From Verrucomicrobiota bacterium (GTDB taxonomy: Bacteria > Verrucomicrobiota > Verrucomicrobiia > Verrucomicrobiales > Akkermansiaceae), in contig JAPLUI010000487.1 of assembly GCA_026397725.1 (NCBI GenBank), positions 1 through 64,000 of the forward strand: a stretch of 64,000 bases of DNA, read 5' to 3'. The notes beneath the pieces were generated by a model. That model was given only the letters and a program-made list of their open reading frames with translations. It was not told where the DNA came from and did not search any database. Positions 16,374-25,145 of this stretch are shown in pieces (the first letter of the stretch is position 1; each line of letters opens with the position of its first letter). The position numbers and the translations under genes are program-made.

Positions 16374-16535
16374 CGGGTGAAAGGTGGTTCTGGGTGCGGA
16401 AAGCAATGGGTTCATGCGCTGTTGCCGCGGAATATGGGGCTTCGAAGATTGACGGGGGATGACGAATCAAGCGGCAGCAGTGCCACCTTCACACCGCCCC
16501 TCGCCGTGAGTTTAGTCCGTCCCTTGCCGAATTCA

Positions 16536-16551
16536 ACCGAAAAATTTCGGT
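16536..16551. promoter_or_regulatory. Short palindrome upstream of the kinase gene
   Basis: ACCGAAA-AA-TTTCGGT: two 7-bp arms with a 2-nt spacer, about 160 nt upstream of the kinase start, in the 256-nt gap 16416-16671 that has no other feature. It could be an operator for the two-component operon or lie 3' of the ABC gene; I cannot decide. Confidence 0.35.
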
Positions 16552-16671
16552 CCGGAAAATGTCGGTTGGTTGCGGCCTCGACACCGGTAAAAGCCGGCCG
16601 CCCGCATCCCGCGAATGACCTGGTCCGGCGGGCGGACAAGCCGGAGTGCCGTGACCCGGGCCGCGGCGCAC

Positions 16672-17319
16672 TTACAACAGTTGCTGCAGGCTGCTCCAGT
16701 TCTGGCCGGGGCGCTTCAAGTAGCGGATGTTGCCGCCTTCGATGAGCAGGGTGCTGGGCATTTCCATGGCATCGTAGTCCGGATGGCAGCTTACGAGGCG
16801 GAGCACATTGGCGGCGGATTCTTGCCAGATTTCCTCGAAGGTCTGGCGGGCGAAGACGTCCAGGCCGCTGAAGGGTTCATCGAGGAGCAGGATGTTGCCG
16901 CCGGTCGGGCGCACGGAAAACTCGGCGAGGATCAGGCTGGTCTTGCGGCGATTGCCGGTGGAGAGGCGGCCATAGGGTTTTCGCACATCCAACTCGATCC
17001 GCTCGGCGAGGGCGAGGGCCGCCGCACGCTGGGCTCTGGGCACGAGCATCCGGAACAAGGTCTTGGCCGGAACTTCCGGGTCGAAACGCAGATCTTCAGG
17101 GAGGTATTGGGTGTAGCCCGCGGTGCGGAAATTGCCCGCGACTTGCTTGAGGGTGCGGGCGAGGGTGCGCAGCAACGTGGTTTTGCCCCGGCCATTGCGG
17201 GCCAGCAGGAAATGCGTGCCGCCACCGAGGACGACTTCGTCCTCAAGTCTGGCGAGCGGAGTGCCATAGCCAACTTCAAAACCGGGGCTCATGAGGATGC
17301 TTGGGCTTGGTAAAGTCAT
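16672..17319 (-). CDS. Orphan ABC-type ATPase
   Basis: ATP-binding cassette protein of 215 aa. The Walker A is ARNGRGKTT, where the first Gly of GxxGxGK[ST] is Ala. The signature is degenerate (RLSTGNRRKTS instead of LSGGQ). The Walker B is intact (ILLLDEPFSGLD), and the H-loop lies in VSCHPD. I chose Met at 17319 because homology begins just after it; the track start 17382 adds 21 odd residues. No permease or solute-binding gene is adjacent. It may serve a transporter encoded elsewhere or act as a soluble ABC protein. Confidence 0.75.
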   Translation of the reverse strand: MTLPSPSILMSPGFEVGYGTPLARLEDEVVLGGGTHFLLARNGRGKTTLLRTLARTLKQVAGNFRTAGYTQYLPEDLRFDPEVPAKTLFRMLVPRAQRAAALALAERIELDVRKPYGRLSTGNRRKTSLILAEFSVRPTGGNILLLDEPFSGLDVFARQTFEEIWQESAANVLRLVSCHPDYDAMEMPSTLLIEGGNIRYLKRPGQNWSSLQQLL

Positions 17320-17371
17320 CGTGCGTGCGGAGCGGTTACAGGGGTTTTGAGTTAATGGGAGTTGCGAGTCA

Positions 17372-17397
17372 AGGGCCATCATTCAGGGCCATCATTC
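17372..17397. repeat. 13-bp tandem duplication
   Basis: AGGGCCATCATTC occurs twice back to back between the ABC gene and the sulfatase. A similar pair (aatgattctgccat twice) lies at about 104-135. These look like replication-slippage scars. Confidence 0.7.
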
Positions 17398-17400
17398 GGG

Positions 17401-17541
17401 TCAGGTTCTCAGCGTCGGCGGTCTCACCGCAGCGAGCCCCAGCACCGGCGAGAAGATCCGCATCCGCCGCATCCGCGCCATCAGCAGTTCCTTTCCCATG
17501 CGTGCCACCTCCTTCATTTCCCAGAGGATTCCTGCTTTCAT
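17401..17541 (-). CDS. Possible small protein (46 aa)
   Basis: A 46-codon frame from ATG at 17541, preceded by GGGGAG at a typical Shine-Dalgarno distance, which is rare in this window. The product is basic and Met/Arg-rich (ELLMARMRRMRIFSP). It lies between the sulfatase stop and the ABC gene on the same strand. No family is recognised, and it may be the start of a lost gene. Confidence 0.25.
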   Translation of the reverse strand: MKAGILWEMKEVARMGKELLMARMRRMRIFSPVLGLAAVRPPTLRT

Positions 17542-17574
17542 CTCAGCTCCCCGGAATGGGAGCAGCGGAACCGG

Positions 17575-18951
17575 TCACAAGACCGGCTTGGCCGGGTAAT
17601 CGTCGCCGCGCCGGCTCTTCCTGACTGACGCCAGCCAGCTCTCCAACTCGGCCTGCATGCGCTTGACGATCTCCGGATGCGCGGCGGCCACGTCGGTTTT
17701 TTCGGACGGATCCGTCGTCATGTCATACAACTCATACTTGTCGTCCTTGTCGCCCTTGTCGCCTGGGCGTTGGTGGAGTTTGTAGCGGTTGTCATTCCAG
17801 GCGGCGGGTCCGTCTTCCGGGCCGGTTTCACCCGCGTGCCAGAACCCGATCGGGGTCGGCCGTGCTTTCATCCGGCCATCCAGCAGCGGCACCAGACTGA
17901 TGCCGTCGAGCGGTTTGACCTGCTTGGGCACCTCGAGATTGAGGAGGTCCACGATGGTTGGATAGATGTCGCTGGTCACGGCGGGCACGCTGGTGACGGC
18001 TGGCTGCTTGATGCGGGCCGGCCACTCGATGATCCCGGGCACCCGGATGCCGCCCTCCCACAGTTCGCCCTTCTTGCCGCGCAGCACGCCATTGGAGCCA
18101 TGGGCCTCCGGGGCGTTTTCATCCAGCCACGAGCCGTTGTCGCTGCAGAACATGAGCAGGGTGTTCTCAGCGATGCCGAGTTTGCGCAGGCCGCTGCGCA
18201 GGGTGCCCATGCTGCGGTCCACGCCGACGATTTCGCCATAGTAAGCCGAGCCGCCGGCCGCCTTGAGATCCTCGGGCAGCGGTTGGTGGGGGACGTGCGG
18301 GCTGCCGAACCAGACCACCGCCAGGAAGGGCTGGTGCTGCTTCACGTTGGTTTCGATGAACTTGAGCGCCCGGTCCACAATGACGTCAGAGCCGTCGCCG
18401 CTGGCCTTTTCCGGTACCCCGTTGTGGCCGAAAGTCCAGTCGGTCTCAAAATAGTTGGAAACGGAAAACGACTCGTCGAAGCCGACATTGAGTGGCGAGA
18501 ACGGATCGGTATTGGCGATCACCTTGCCGGGCCCGGCCACCCCGTTGAGGTGCCACTTGCCAAAATGGCCGCTGCGGTAGCCGGCGGTCTTCACCGCCTG
18601 GGCGATGGTGATTTCCCCTTTGCGCAAAGGCATTCCCGGCCACAGACAGTCCATGCGATAGGGATGGCGGCCGGTCATCACGCTGGCCCGCGTCGGCGAG
18701 CAACTCGGATGCGCGGAGTAGAACCGGTCGAAACGCAGGCCCGCCGCCGCCATGGCGTCCAGGTTCGGCGTCTGGATTTTCTTGAGGCCGTTGTAACTGA
18801 CGTCGCCCCAGCCCTGGTCATCCGTCATGCAGAGGACGAGGTTGGGTTTGTCGGTTTGAGCGGGTGCCGGTGCGGCGGTCTCCGCCCGGAGCAAGGGCAG
18901 CAGCGAGAGGACCGACACGGCCCAGATCGAATGGGAATGGAGGTGCTTCAT
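17575..18951 (-). CDS. Secreted sulfatase (arylsulfatase family)
   Basis: Exported type I sulfatase of 458 aa that hydrolyses sulfate esters, probably on glycans. A signal peptide covers ~1-24. The metal-binding start is LVLCMTDDQGWGDVSYNG. The formylglycine site is CSPTRASVMTGRHPYR, a Cys-type motif that needs a formylglycine-generating enzyme. Lower metal and sulfate residues lie in SDNGSW. Met at 18951 begins the signal peptide; the track start at 19077 runs back into the upstream gene. The leader reads CTAACCAAC-ATG, with no Shine-Dalgarno. It follows the small secreted protein at 18957 by 5 nt, so the two are co-transcribed. Confidence 0.9.
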   Translation of the reverse strand: MKHLHSHSIWAVSVLSLLPLLRAETAAPAPAQTDKPNLVLCMTDDQGWGDVSYNGLKKIQTPNLDAMAAAGLRFDRFYSAHPSCSPTRASVMTGRHPYRMDCLWPGMPLRKGEITIAQAVKTAGYRSGHFGKWHLNGVAGPGKVIANTDPFSPLNVGFDESFSVSNYFETDWTFGHNGVPEKASGDGSDVIVDRALKFIETNVKQHQPFLAVVWFGSPHVPHQPLPEDLKAAGGSAYYGEIVGVDRSMGTLRSGLRKLGIAENTLLMFCSDNGSWLDENAPEAHGSNGVLRGKKGELWEGGIRVPGIIEWPARIKQPAVTSVPAVTSDIYPTIVDLLNLEVPKQVKPLDGISLVPLLDGRMKARPTPIGFWHAGETGPEDGPAAWNDNRYKLHQRPGDKGDKDDKYELYDMTTDPSEKTDVAAAHPEIVKRMQAELESWLASVRKSRRGDDYPAKPVL

Positions 18952-18956
18952 GTTGG

Positions 18957-19310
18957 TTAGTTCCGTGATTTCAGTGCAAGGTATTGCACCGCGACTCCGC
19001 GCTGGAACGGTGCGGAAATCCGCAAGGTTTGCGGGCCGGCTGCCAGCTTGATTTCCGCGGCCGGGGTGGTGCCCCACAGCCCGCTCGTGTTAGGAACCTG
19101 GACGGTTACCGGTTCGTTGGCACCGGCCTTGACATTCAGGACCTGCTCGACGTTCGCGGCGGCAGCCCTGATCCCCAGGGTGTAGCCGCTCTGAATCGCG
19201 GTGTCCAAATCCCTGGCATTCGGTGCCCATGCCTGGAGCCGCATGGCAGTCGCGCCCAGCATGGCACCGGCGACGAGGGCTATGATGGTGAAGGTGTCGA
19301 TTGCTTTCAT
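18957..19310 (-). CDS. Small secreted protein with CBM-like C-terminus
   Basis: Protein of 117 aa. It has an N-terminal hydrophobic segment (FTIIALVAGAMLGATAM). The second half (EIKLAAGPQTLRISAPFQRG) looks like the last strands of a carbohydrate-binding beta-sandwich. The domain is too short to be complete, so the gene may be a deletion product of a larger glycan-binding protein. It lies directly upstream of the sulfatase. From 19311 to 19553 I see no gene. Confidence 0.5.
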   Translation of the reverse strand: MKAIDTFTIIALVAGAMLGATAMRLQAWAPNARDLDTAIQSGYTLGIRAAAANVEQVLNVKAGANEPVTVQVPNTSGLWGTTPAAEIKLAAGPQTLRISAPFQRGVAVQYLALKSRN

Positions 19311-19553
19311 CTGTCGCTTGCTGCTTTCCGGGGCTGGGGGTCGATGGGGTCTGCGGAGTTCTCAGGGACGGCAAGTGCTGGCATGCCACCGCCGCCGCGA
19401 TTCACTCTGGAGGCACGACAGCACCGCCACTACGGCGGCTCCCGGGCGATCCTTTCAAAGCCGGTGCGCAACACTCCGGGAACCCTGACCACAGGCAGCC
19501 ATCATCCTGCGTTGGGTACCACGAATCCGGTACAGCGCTTCAATCGCCGCAGC

Positions 19554-19910
19554 ATGCACAGTTCGTTGACCCATGTCACCCCGCCCGTTTACAAGAAACA
19601 GGATGGCAGCCGGCCCTATCAGGAGCGACTCATCCTTGAGGGAATGAGCAAGAAAACGCCTGCGGAACTGGCCACGCTCGCACGTTCCTGGCTGCATGCA
19701 CCGCCGATCAAGGCGCTCTGGGGATGCAAGGCGATGGATTACAACCAAGCCAAGCGCGAATACCCGCTGGTGGCCGCAGCGCCGGCCATGTCGGTTGCCA
19801 TCGCCGCGTCGCAGGAACAGCCCCTCGTGAACGTCTGTTTCACCGTCAAGAACTGGGGATCCGGCGGCGCGGCCAGCGTGCTCATGAATGGCAAGAAGCC
19901 CGCCGCAGTG
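19554..19910 (+). pseudogene. C-terminal remnant of a secreted protein
   Basis: In one open frame the sequence reads LTHVTPPVYKKQDGSRPYQE, RLILEGMSKKTPAELATLAR and PLVNVCFTVKNWGSGGAASV. These resemble the C-terminal part of a family of large planctomycete and verrucomicrobial secreted proteins. There is no N-terminal part, and the match stops where the antisense FGE-like fragment begins. The ORF then runs to 19994 through unrelated sequence. Confidence 0.5.
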
Positions 19911-20104
19911 CGCCAAGACAGCACGGCATGCCAGCTCACCGAGTGCACCGGATGGGCCGCGCCCTTGCCGACACCCGCCGGCAGGTCGGGGTAGCCATTG
20001 GCCAGTCCCCAAGCCCGGACCACGTCCCACTGGGCTTGGGTCACCTCCCAACGTGCCAAGTAGAACGCGCCGACTGAAACGGAATGCGTCGGGAGTTCGT
20101 AGTC
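19911..20104 (-). pseudogene. Broken formylglycine-enzyme-like (FGE/SUMF1) domain
   Basis: In frame with and directly after the TAA that ends the 1644-aa protein, codons read DYELPTHSVSVGAFYLARWE, VTQAQWDVVRAWGLANGYPD and HPVHSVSW. This is the typical start of an FGE-sulfatase fold domain, which continues GEFLMGDSIGDG at the end of the upstream ORF. The match stops at about 19911, where it abuts an unrelated gene end. The domain has lost about three quarters of its length. Confidence 0.65.
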
Positions 20105-23100
20105 TTAGCCATCGCCAATGGAGTCCCCCATCAGGAACTCGCCCGCCGGAATCTCCGCGAAGCCAGGCGGCACCCCGCTGTCCAAGCGCACCGCGAGGCG
20201 ATAGAAACGCTTGGGCGCACCGCCGTCGGGGCGGCTGAGCACGACGCGCTCCATGCCGGGGGCGGTGGGCACCAGATTCAGGGGGAATGCGCTCGACCAC
20301 GGGCCGCCTGCGGTGCGGGTGGCCAGCACCGTCCAAACCATCAGGTCGGTGCTCGCTTCGATCATCAGCCCAAGGTCCGGGGCGGAGGCGGCGGGCATCT
20401 CGAAGAAGAAGGAATCGACGGCCCCGGCCTTGGTGAAACGCGGCACGCCAGGGCTGCCGGAGTCGGCGAGGTTCGGGTTGAGCGCGAGGGCGTATTCGAC
20501 CACGTTCGGGTAGCCGTCGTGGTCCTGGTCGCCGCCGGCCGGGGTGGTCAGGCCGTAGTAGGCGGCGAAGGCGGCATAGCTTTGGGGCAGGAGGGTGACC
20601 GGCAGTTCGTAGGCCCCGCGATCAACGGCCGCGCCGATGATCCGCGGGTTGCCGAGCAGGTCGGTGGGCGTGCCGGCCGGCACCAGGGCGTTGCTGCCGG
20701 TATCGATGCCCGGGCTGCCGGGTTGCAGGCGCAGGCCGTCGTCGGCGGTGCGCCACCGGCCGTCGGCACCGGCGGGGGTGGCCAAGGAGACGAACTGGGG
20801 ATTCGCACTCGTGTGATTTCCGCCCGCGCCGGACCAACCGCCTTCGATGATGCAGTAGTTGAGGGTGGAGGCAGACCCGGCGCCATCCACCACGGGATTC
20901 GTCCCGTTGCCCCAGAGGATGGAATTGGCGAGGGTCGGGGAGGAAGCGGATTCGTTGCCAACGGCCCCACCAGACAAGGCCGAGTTGTTCGCCAATACGC
21001 AGTTGCCGAGGGACGGGCTGGAAAAGGAGTTGAAGATGCCCCCGCCGGAGGTTCCCGCCGAATTGTTCGCTAGCAGGCAGTTGACGAGGCTTGGTTGGAA
21101 ATAATAGCTGTAGATGCCTCCGCCACAGACGCCTGCCGAGTTGTTAGTCAGCACGCAGTTCACAAGGGTCGGAAAGGAGTGGAGGAAGTAGATGCCCCCG
21201 CCGTTGCCGTCGGTTGAGTTGTTTGCCACAACGCAGTTGGTAAGCGAGGGCGTGCCGGAAGAGAACATGACGCCGCCGCCGTATATCGCCGCCGCATTGA
21301 GCTTGAAAACGCAGTTTGCGATCATCGCGGAGCCCGCATACAACATGCCGCCTCCAGTGTTAGAACCCGCGTCCGGCCCCGCGTAGCCGCCGCGGATGGT
21401 GAAGCCGTCGAGCACAGTGGATTGGAGCGCCAGGGGGGCCGGGTGATAGAGAACGTGGTAGCAATTCTCGGCCATCGTCGCGATATCCGGCCGCCCGTTC
21501 GGGAGCACGGCGTCGTTGCCTGACAAATCACCGCTGAGGGTTGTTTCGTGGACGGCGGGGTTGCGTTCGGGCAGGCCGGGGTCGCCGGTGGCCGGGAAGC
21601 CGCCATAGACTTTCACCCCGTTGCGCAGCGAGAAATGCAGCCGGCGGGCGGCGAGTCCTGCGGCCTCCGGATTTGGCTCCGAGGTCGGCTTGTAAGTTCC
21701 CGCCGCCACCCAGACCTGGCCGCCGCCGAGCTGGCCGAGGATGTCGATCGCACCCTGGAGATCGGGCGTGGCGGTGGCCCAGGTCTTGCCGTCGGCGCCC
21801 GGCGTGCCGTCGGTCCGCACGTGGACGGTGTCGCCGACATCGAAGGCCGGGCTGTAAGTGGCGACGAAGGACCCGTCGCCGGTGACCGGAGCCAGTGCCG
21901 GGTTCCAGTCGAAGTCCCAGCCGAAATCAACCTGGAGTGTCGGCGCGACGGGTGCTGAACCGTGCTCGACCTTTTGTTCGAGCGTGCCGCCGCCGGTGCG
22001 TACCGCGTGCTCGGCCAGGTCGAAGATAACGAAGTGATAGACGATCTCGTAGGCACCGATGTCGAGTTGGCCGCCGGCCACCCGCGGGCCGCCGCGGAGG
22101 TCGAACGGCAGTGCTTCGAGGGTGTTGCCGTCGCCGTCGAGGTCGGCGGGGTCGTGGAGGGCGGCCAGCGGGGCATAATCCGCCGCGTCGAGGGCCGGAC
22201 TGGCCAGCGCGACGGACGGTCGCAGCCCATCGTCGTCGGTGAACCACCGGTTGTCCGGGCCGTCGGGGTCGGCAAGGTTGACCAATTGCGGATCGGCACT
22301 CAGGTTGCCCGTGCCCGCACCGCGCCAGCCACCTTCGATAATGCAGTAGTTGAGGGTCGCAGCCGCCCCGGAATCATCCACCACGGGATTCGGCCCGTTG
22401 GCCCAGAGGATGGAATTGGCGAGGGTTGGGGAAGAAGCCGGGGTGCTGCGAACGGCCCCGCCACCGGGCAGATTGTTGGCCAGGACGCAGTTCACGAGGG
22501 TTGGCGATGAGGCCTGGTTGAAGATGGCGGCGCCGTCGGGTGCGAAGTTGCGGGCCAACACGCAGTTGGCGAGGGTCGGAGAGGAGGCTGCGCTGTGGAT
22601 CGCGCCACCGTAGGGTGCCAGATTGTCGGTCATCACACAGTTTGTTAGGGAGGGCGTGCCATAATAGAACTGGATTCCTCCGCCCTTGCCTGCCGCCGCA
22701 TTGAGCTTGAAGACGCAGCGGGCGATGGTGGGTGAGGCCGCGTTGCTCAGCATGCCGCCGCCTTCGATCAGATACCAACTCGCACCCGTCCCCGCGTAGC
22801 CGCCGCGGATGGTGAAGCCGTCGAGCACGGCGGTGGCGTCGAGCGCCAGGGTGGCCGGATGATAGAAGACGTGGTAGCAATTCTCGGTCATCGTCGCGGT
22901 GTCCGGCAACCCGTTGCGCATCACGGTGTCATCGCCTGACAGGTCGCCGCTGAGGGTCGTTTCGTGGAGGGAGGGGTCACGTTCGGGCAGGCCGGGGTCG
23001 CCGGTGGCCGTGAAGCCGCCATAGACCTTTACGCCGTTGCGCAGCGAGAAATGCCGCCGTCGGGCGGCGATGCCTGCGGTCTCCGGATTTGGCTCCGAGG

Positions 23101-25039
23101 TCGGCTTATAGGTGCCCGCCGCCACCCAGACCTGGCCGCCGCCGGCTGCGGCGCAGGCCTCGATGGCCTGTTGGACATCGCCCAGCGCGTTGGCCCACGA
23201 GCTGCCGTCGCCCGCGCCGCCCTGGCGGACGTGCCGCACGAAGGTCCGCCAGTAATTCAGCGCCAAGGTATGGTCACCCAAGTAGCCAGTCGTGCCCGAG
23301 TCCACCTTCCACTGCATCCGCACTTCATGCGTTCCGGCGGAGAGGGCTGCCTTGGTGAAGGTGAACGAGCGGGTGCCCCAGCTTTCGCCCACCACGAAAA
23401 CCACATCGGTCGGTTGTGCCGGTTGGCCGTCCACGAGGGCACGCACGAACACCCTCCCGTTGCCGCTACCGTTCAATTCGGCGCTGAAGGTGGCCTCCAG
23501 GCTGCTGTCCGCCGCCGTGGTGATGAAAGCCGGCGCGTCCGGCATGTCGGTCCAGGTCGCGGAGGTCGTGGTCTGGTCGGGTCCGCTTGGCGCGGCCTGC
23601 GCGGTCAGCCCGCCGTATGAAGTCAGTTGCGGCGCGGCGACGACACTCAACGTGCGGTCGCTGAGATACGAGGTCAGCCCGCCGCTCGCGTGCCATTGGA
23701 TCGCGATCACATGCAAGCCGGCCGGGACGTTTTGTTTGACAAACGTGAAGGAGCGCGTGCCAGCGAAGTCCTCGGCCACGAACTCGACGTCTGAGGGCGA
23801 TGCGGCCTGCCCATCCACCAGGGCTCGCACAAACATCGAACTGCCGCCACCGGTGAACGCCTCCGCCGTGAAGGTGATCGCAATGTTGCCTGCGGTCGGG
23901 GTCACCAGGGAGCCGGTCGTGTCCGGCACCTCGGTCCAATAGGTGGCCGCCGTGCTGAGCCACCCGCCGCTCGGTGGCGTGGTGAGCAGGACTTGGGCGG
24001 CCGGGTTCGCCGCCGAGGACGCGAAAAGCGTTAGGCTCGCGTCTCCGAGTTGGGCGGTGATGCCGGAGTCGGTACACCATTGGATTTCAACCCAGTGCCA
24101 GCCCGCCGGCAGATTCGTCTTGGTGAATGCAAACGAGCGTACCCCGGTCGGCTTGCCGATCGCCGCCACGATGTCCGCCGGCGACGCCGCCTCGCCATCC
24201 ACGAGCGCACGCAAAAACACCCGTCCACCCGCCATGGTAGCGTCGATCTCGCCACTGAAGGTGATTTTCAGATCGGCGTGGTCTTCCGTGAAGATGGCAC
24301 CGGTCAAAGAACTGTTAGGCGTGCGCACTGGCGGGTCGCTGTCTCTGATCGTGGTGAAGGTGGTCGAGGTCGTGGTCCAATCCGGTCCACTCGGCAGCGG
24401 ACGCACGGCGAGCGCGGGTTGGTCCGGCGGGGAGGGGTTGGCCGCAAACGGCAACCGGTGCCCGGCGGCGTCGAGCATCTGGAAATCATCGCAGTTGACG
24501 TGACCCCACCAGCCGGAATTTTCGTCGATGATCTTGATGACGGCGGTCATGCCTTTGGACAGGCCCACGGCCAACTGGACCCGAGTCATGGTTTCGGAAT
24601 TGGCACCGGTGAAAGTCCAGGTGCGGACACCTTGCACCTCGATCACGACCATGGTGGCACCAGCGGGATCATTCTCATTGTGGTTGCCACCGCCGATGAG
24701 AAAGGTGATCACCTCGCCGGTGATGAGAAACGGCGGCGAGGTCAGCGAGCCGGTGGGCGTGTCGCCTTGAATATCGCCGGGGGTCTGACCGGGGCCGCCC
24801 TGGTAGTTCTCGTGGGTGCCGATCCACCAGTTGCCCTGGTGATTGGATGGCTGGCCGCGGCCACGCGCGGTCGGATTGTCACCCAAGGTGGGCTGGGTGT
24901 CGAAGGCCGTGCCGGTCTTGGTCCAGCCGCGCAGGTAACCGTCTTCGAAATCGGCGGTGAAATCGTCGGCGAGGGCCGTGGACACGAATGTCCCCAAAGT
25001 CAGGCCGGCAAGGGTTGCGGGAAGCAGGCGGGTGTTCAT
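20105..25039 (-). CDS. Giant secreted beta-helix protein ending in truncated FGE domain
   Basis: Exported protein of 1644 aa. A signal peptide covers ~1-24. The first ~170 residues (FEDGYLRGWTKTGTAFDTQP; NSGWWGHVNCDDFQ) resemble a non-catalytic module found in GH32-type proteins. Three ~130-aa beta-sandwich repeats follow (SGPDWTTTSTTFTTI; LPAGWHWVEIQW). Two right-handed beta-helix/PMP-like units come next (VDVRTDG-type linker, AAGTYKPTSEPNP, LDGFTIRGGY, SLTNCVVANN), then a DxDxDG-type tail (GGDQDHDGYPNVVEYALALN) and the first strands of an FGE domain. An in-frame TAA stops it. The beta-helix units are near-identical to the one in the 1433-aa protein. Last gene of the 28-kb operon. Confidence 0.8.
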   Translation of the reverse strand: MNTRLLPATLAGLTLGTFVSTALADDFTADFEDGYLRGWTKTGTAFDTQPTLGDNPTARGRGQPSNHQGNWWIGTHENYQGGPGQTPGDIQGDTPTGSLTSPPFLITGEVITFLIGGGNHNENDPAGATMVVIEVQGVRTWTFTGANSETMTRVQLAVGLSKGMTAVIKIIDENSGWWGHVNCDDFQMLDAAGHRLPFAANPSPPDQPALAVRPLPSGPDWTTTSTTFTTIRDSDPPVRTPNSSLTGAIFTEDHADLKITFSGEIDATMAGGRVFLRALVDGEAASPADIVAAIGKPTGVRSFAFTKTNLPAGWHWVEIQWCTDSGITAQLGDASLTLFASSAANPAAQVLLTTPPSGGWLSTAATYWTEVPDTTGSLVTPTAGNIAITFTAEAFTGGGSSMFVRALVDGQAASPSDVEFVAEDFAGTRSFTFVKQNVPAGLHVIAIQWHASGGLTSYLSDRTLSVVAAPQLTSYGGLTAQAAPSGPDQTTTSATWTDMPDAPAFITTAADSSLEATFSAELNGSGNGRVFVRALVDGQPAQPTDVVFVVGESWGTRSFTFTKAALSAGTHEVRMQWKVDSGTTGYLGDHTLALNYWRTFVRHVRQGGAGDGSSWANALGDVQQAIEACAAAGGGQVWVAAGTYKPTSEPNPETAGIAARRRHFSLRNGVKVYGGFTATGDPGLPERDPSLHETTLSGDLSGDDTVMRNGLPDTATMTENCYHVFYHPATLALDATAVLDGFTIRGGYAGTGASWYLIEGGGMLSNAASPTIARCVFKLNAAAGKGGGIQFYYGTPSLTNCVMTDNLAPYGGAIHSAASSPTLANCVLARNFAPDGAAIFNQASSPTLVNCVLANNLPGGGAVRSTPASSPTLANSILWANGPNPVVDDSGAAATLNYCIIEGGWRGAGTGNLSADPQLVNLADPDGPDNRWFTDDDGLRPSVALASPALDAADYAPLAALHDPADLDGDGNTLEALPFDLRGGPRVAGGQLDIGAYEIVYHFVIFDLAEHAVRTGGGTLEQKVEHGSAPVAPTLQVDFGWDFDWNPALAPVTGDGSFVATYSPAFDVGDTVHVRTDGTPGADGKTWATATPDLQGAIDILGQLGGGQVWVAAGTYKPTSEPNPEAAGLAARRLHFSLRNGVKVYGGFPATGDPGLPERNPAVHETTLSGDLSGNDAVLPNGRPDIATMAENCYHVLYHPAPLALQSTVLDGFTIRGGYAGPDAGSNTGGGMLYAGSAMIANCVFKLNAAAIYGGGVMFSSGTPSLTNCVVANNSTDGNGGGIYFLHSFPTLVNCVLTNNSAGVCGGGIYSYYFQPSLVNCLLANNSAGTSGGGIFNSFSSPSLGNCVLANNSALSGGAVGNESASSPTLANSILWGNGTNPVVDGAGSASTLNYCIIEGGWSGAGGNHTSANPQFVSLATPAGADGRWRTADDGLRLQPGSPGIDTGSNALVPAGTPTDLLGNPRIIGAAVDRGAYELPVTLLPQSYAAFAAYYGLTTPAGGDQDHDGYPNVVEYALALNPNLADSGSPGVPRFTKAGAVDSFFFEMPAASAPDLGLMIEASTDLMVWTVLATRTAGGPWSSAFPLNLVPTAPGMERVVLSRPDGGAPKRFYRLAVRLDSGVPPGFAEIPAGEFLMGDSIGDG

Positions 25040-25068
25040 GGTGTGTTCGTTGATGGGGTTGATGAGTT

Positions 25069-25143
25069 GCTCAGGGTTTGGTGATCTCGAGGCGGTAGAA
25101 TTTCCGGGCGGTGGTGGCGGTGGGATCGGTGACGGTGCGTTGG
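25069..25143 (-). repeat. Duplicated 3' end of the C-terminal-tail gene
   Basis: The sequence reading TVTDPTATTARKFYRLEITKP-stop is a near-perfect copy of the end of the gene at 32743, including the start of the spacer before the next MNT start codon. No complete gene belongs to it. It marks a past recombination or duplication between the two intergenic regions. Confidence 0.75.
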
Positions 25144-25145
25144 CT

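Noticed and set aside
16672-17319. ABC ATPase as the motor of the twin GATase-like membrane proteins
   Set aside because: It is more than 3 kb away, on the other strand and beyond the two-component genes, so sequence gives no link.
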